From: Dipteris shenzhenensis
Lineage: Eukaryota; Polypodiophyta; Polypodiopsida; Gleicheniales
DNA length: 64,000 nucleotides
Assembly (NCBI GenBank): GCA_047967505.1
Contig: CM106538.1
Strand: one strand, 5' to 3'
The notes under the pieces are model-generated. The model was given only the letters and a program-made list of their open reading frames with translations, was not told where the DNA came from and did not search any database. This document shows, piece after piece, positions 60,401 through 64,000 of this stretch. Position 1 is the first letter of the stretch, and every line of letters begins with the position of its first letter. Position numbers and translations under genes: made by a program.

Positions 60401-62531
60401 TCATGCAGATACCCACAATCGACATCCTTGACGTAGTTTTGTGAGATGCCAAGTTGCATGTTTTGAGTGTCCCACTCCCCTTTTCCAATTCTCTTGTTTT
60501 ATTCTTTTTTGTATACTGCACACTGCTGCTGCAATTTGAGATTTCTCTTCTATTTCTTTCATGCGAGTCCTGATGATTGTACATCTATAAAACCAATCAA
60601 ACATTTCTTGCAAGGCATTACTACATGTGGATCCACCGCCCTGATGACGAGTATTCTTAAAGTAAGCACCTCTTGCTTGGTACTAAGATTTCTCCATTCC
60701 TTGCATGCTCCACATGCTGAGGGATCCATATTGTTGCATATAAAATGGCCCATGCACATAAAGAATATGCTAAAAGCACAAGATCTAACACAAATTAAAA
60801 TAGAATGGTTAAAAGTGAATGCAACGTAATGATGAAACCAAATAGTGCAACATACCATGTAATGTGTTATGTCTGTCTCACCCCAAGCTTGCACAAATGC
60901 CTTTGTGAACTCTTGAATTGCATTTCCAAATTCTCACGATCTTCACTGGTTGTACTACTTAGGATCATAAAGCATGAAACTTTGCTAAAAGCATTCCACA
61001 CCTTGGCTTGTTGATTTCGTACAACCAGATCTTGCTCTTGATCTGTAGTGCATTTACATAGGTCCTTACATTATAGTTCCCACTTTTGTGTTGTAGCCTT
61101 TTTAGCGGGGTTCTCAAGGAACGTCCTTGACTTTCCGCCACTCATAGATACCTTGCAAGGAATGTCCTATGTATTTACAGATCTTTTTTCATCCTTTTTT
61201 ATATTAATGTTGGCTCCATGTACCCCCAAACCATTGAGAAGGTCTTGTACTTCTAGAAGCCATTTTTTAGACCTTGCTTTGGGACACATGTTGTATGCGT
61301 ATCGGATATGCAAGTCCATGAGCTTGTCAATAATGTTCATTTGACAATGAAGTGTGCAAAAATGCACTCTTGACAAAGGGATGGGAAAAATAGGCTTCCA
61401 TGCCTTGTCTTCTTTATTCCTACTTGGTGGTCTATTCTGATCACAACTCAACACTCCCCACTAAGCCATTTGCCACAATCCTCACCTTGAATTGTAACTA
61501 CAACTTTTTCATGCACATCGAACATGGAATAATCGAGCAAGCTCCAAGGTCATGACCTAGAATGCACTTTACGGTTTTAAGATATCCTCCCAAATCCCAT
61601 TCTACATTGAACACCCCTACATTTGGAACATGAAGCAATTGACCATTTTGCTATTGCATAATCACATCTATGAAAGGAGTTCTCTCAAAAAACCATCTCA
61701 ATGTCTCGTGTGACTCTTTTGGCAACTCAAATGCTGCCAACCACCAAACCTCCTTCTCAGATTGCACACTAAAGTCAAGTTTCTTTGTTTCATCAAAAGC
61801 ATACTACATTGCTTTGTTCATGAGATTCACACTCACCCTCTCCAATTTGCATCCTTTTACTATTTCGCTTTCATCTAGCTTCAAGACAAATGCTAGTGTG
61901 CCCTCACTTTCTGCAAAAATAAAAAGTATGTACAAAGGTCATGCTAAAAGGTTCAATTCAAAACAAATGCTAATGTGCCCTCACTTTCCCACTAATAATA
62001 AAATATTCAATATTTTCAAGCCGTACCTTCAAGGGTCATCATGTAAAATTTGACCATTGCACATTGCAACTGGATCAAATCAACAAATATGTTATTAAAT
62101 GCATTGCATTCAAGTGACAAAGATTCCTTTTTCTTTTTAAACGCCATCGTATCAACAATGTGAGAATATTCTCCAATGAAAGTCCTGACACACTCATTGT
62201 TGTGCTATCGAGATAGCTTTATACTGAAAGGATGGGGAAGAAATGCGTTTGATATGCCCTCTTCTAATAATCTTATTTTCACAATTTGAAAAATGGCCTT
62301 ATACCCTTGGCAACTGATACTTGCCAAATCACAAGCATAATGGAGTTCATTTGGATCTATGAGTTGTGGTACGTCCTTCAATAACTCATTTAGCACATGT
62401 GACTTCATCTTCTTCTTCTTTGGATCCTGCAAAATTACCATTATGTCAACCTTATTCACAACTTTAACTTTATGCCATTTTGCATGGCATGACCTTTTCC
62501 TTTGAGCTTTCATTTTATTCTTGAAAAGCAT
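60401..62531 (-). pseudogene. Minus-strand relic of a large transposon-like gene
   Basis: Read on the minus strand from 62531, sense runs through LLKDVPQLIDPNELHYACDLASISCQGYKAIF (62205-62531 frame, cited in part as DPNELHYACDLAS), then FIGEYSHIVDTMAF and NIFVDLIQLQCAMVKFYM (about 62040-62190), then WKPIFPIPLSRVHFCTLHCQ and CPKARSKKWLLEVQDLL (61167-61454), WNAFSKVSCFMIL (about 60970), ITHYM, and YGSLSMWSMQGMEKS-stop-YQARGAYFKNTRHQGGGS (about 60590-60740). Stops and frame changes are frequent. The last block resembles the C-terminal part of uncharacterised transposon-associated proteins of plants and invertebrates; the family is not named with confidence. Confidence 0.5.
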
Positions 62532-63380
62532 CTAACTTTATTTATCTCTTTGAACTGACTTAAGATAGAGCCCCGTTATTAAACTTTTCTCCTGAGATTT
62601 AGAATGCAATACCTAGTTCACTCTTACAAAAACATGAGTGGAGAAAGTACTATAATTTTATACCATTTTGCATGGCGTGATCTTTAAACTAACTTTTCAC
62701 GCAATGTGTGCATTCAAATTAGTATGTATGTTTCGTTCTGCAATATTAAGATACTCTAGTGTGTACATTCTATTCTGTAATGGAATAGTGTGGGCATTCT
62801 ATGGCTTAGATATACTTAGTGTGTACATCCTATTCTGCAATGGAGTGCCTTGCAAAAGCAGTGGGCCCCGTGTCCACAAAGGTGGTTTTAGTCCCTGTCT
62901 ATGGTTCGAGAGCTGGTTGGCTGACCTTCCCTTCCCACAGACATACTGGCTAAGGGGTTCTCCATGTCTACCGAATCCATCTAGCCTAAATGTCCAAACA
63001 TGTCAGTGATTGTACCTCTTAACCTGGATGCTACAAAAGGAGCAGGAGAGTTGGGGGGATCCAAACTAGTGAAGGGGGCTTTGGAAGCCCTCGGACCCAC
63101 AGGGTCTTGCATCTCCTCATTCAAGCTCTCTATCTCATCAGAGCTAGATGGATCCTCTTGTCGGGGGCCAATTACTGAGTGAGAGCTGGGAACTGAGCTT
63201 CCTGGTTGGACCGATCCCCAACTGGGGCAAAAGGTGGGCTCAGTGTAGCTCGAAGCGCTCTCCTCAGGCACGGGTTCCTTGGACAAAATCCTTCCAAACC
63301 TCAAGTGCATGTATAAGTCTTCTAAAAGAGCACACTCTGGATGAAGCTTTAAATATGTATTTTTTGGACTACCCCAGAGG
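62532..63380. other. Unassigned DNA
   Basis: A short repeated phrase (GTGTACAT.CTATTCTG.AATGGA) occurs at about 62760 and 62820. No supported gene. Frames 62981-63310 (minus) and 63000-63182 (plus) overlap and are unrecognised. Confidence 0.5.
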
Positions 63381-64000
63381 TATCCTGACGGGCATGGGGA
63401 TAGGACTATGGTGACGATCGTGGGGATGAAGCTAAGGCGACGGTCATAGTGATGGAAAGTGACACGTGTTGATGGGATAGGATGCCGGTGGTATCCCCAC
63501 TATTGTGGGGTTGGAGCTAAGGCTACGAGCGGAAGGATAATAAGGTCAGTGGGATAATGGTATGGTGACTAGGGCGTAGGGTTGATAGTATGACAACGGT
63601 CACAGGGATGAGCTTTAGGCATCGATCGGCGGGATATCTAGATCAGTGGGATACAGTATGACAACAGTTGTGGGTATGAGCTTTAGGCACCGTTCAATGG
63701 GTTACAAGTATGGTAACGGGCATGGGGTTGATAGTATGGCAATGGTCGTGGGCATGAGGTCAAGGCCACTAGTCAACGACGGCTAGACCGGTGAGATCCC
63801 TAATTTGGACACGTATTAATTAGGGTGGCGGGTTAGACAACGATCAGAAGTTAGGTCGTGGGGATAAGGGCTAAGGCCATGGGTCAACACAAGTTTGACT
63901 AGTGGGATAGTGCTATGGTGCCAACCATGGGGATAGCGCTAAGGTGACGACCCGTGGGGGTAGGAATGCATAGTCTCACTGATTGGTTTTTGATGATTCT
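63381..64000. repeat. Degenerate tandem repeats at the window edge
   Basis: Phrases such as GATAGTATG(A/G)CAA(C/T)GGTC, GGGATGAGCTTTAGGCA, CTAAGG(C/T)GACG and GTGGGATA recur roughly every 80-100 bp with much divergence. No coding potential. The array may continue beyond the window. Confidence 0.7.

Overview
The window looks like nuclear DNA of a land plant, probably one with a large, transposon-rich genome. Supporting signs are plant-type telomere-like repeats (TTTAGGG/CCCTAAA), spliceosomal GT-AG introns, plant-style TATA boxes, Ty1/copia and LINE relics, long CT/GA and TA microsatellites, satellite arrays and very low gene density. The transposase families seen make a non-seed plant (fern, lycophyte or bryophyte) plausible, but nothing here settles the species.

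The centrepiece is a 14,796-bp DNA transposon at 30294-45089. It has perfect 27-bp terminal inverted repeats and is flanked by a 4-bp target-site duplication (ATGG). It holds two divergently transcribed genes. Their TATA boxes lie back to back, about 72 bp apart, near 36.73-36.81 kb. The rightward gene encodes a DUF7869-type transposase-like protein, read from a 4-codon first exon plus a long second exon. The leftward gene encodes a roughly 1,100-codon protein that I cannot assign to any family. Each gene has a long first intron packed with palindromes sharing the half-site CCTGTTGC/GCAACAGG: 2.1 kb of extremely GC-rich DNA on the left and 3.8 kb on the right. The right intron also contains a 1.3-kb inverted repeat whose perfect arms are made partly of degenerate telomere repeat. 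Both genes are decayed. The right one has three in-frame stops, each explained by one C-to-T change, and the left one has frameshifts.

Left of this element lie: unassigned DNA (1-3.4 kb); a polypyrimidine tract (3.4-4.65 kb); a 16-copy, about 182-bp satellite array (5.6-8.37 kb) that abuts a truncated relative of the same DUF7869 transposase (8.38-9.44 kb, with a possible decayed terminal repeat at 10.3 kb); LINE and copia fragments; microsatellites; a 226-bp tandem array with an insertion (17.9-19.2 kb); an internally duplicated LINE (20.4-23.5 kb); an 878-bp hAT-like non-autonomous element with an 8-bp TSD (24.6-25.5 kb); and one plausible host gene, a small secreted peptide precursor with a CLE-like C-terminal motif on the minus strand (25.8-26.25 kb).

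Right of the element lie: an essentially gene-free stretch (45.1-49.4 kb); a strikingly regular seven-copy 98-bp array (49.4-50.1 kb); a kinase-like gene with HND and DCG in place of HRD and DFG (50.2-51.6 kb); a decayed intron-containing transposase of a second family (52.0-55.4 kb), also with several CGA-to-TGA-type stops; a 139-bp hairpin element (58.67-58.81 kb); a minus-strand relic of a transposon-like gene (60.4-62.5 kb); and degenerate tandem repeats at the window end.
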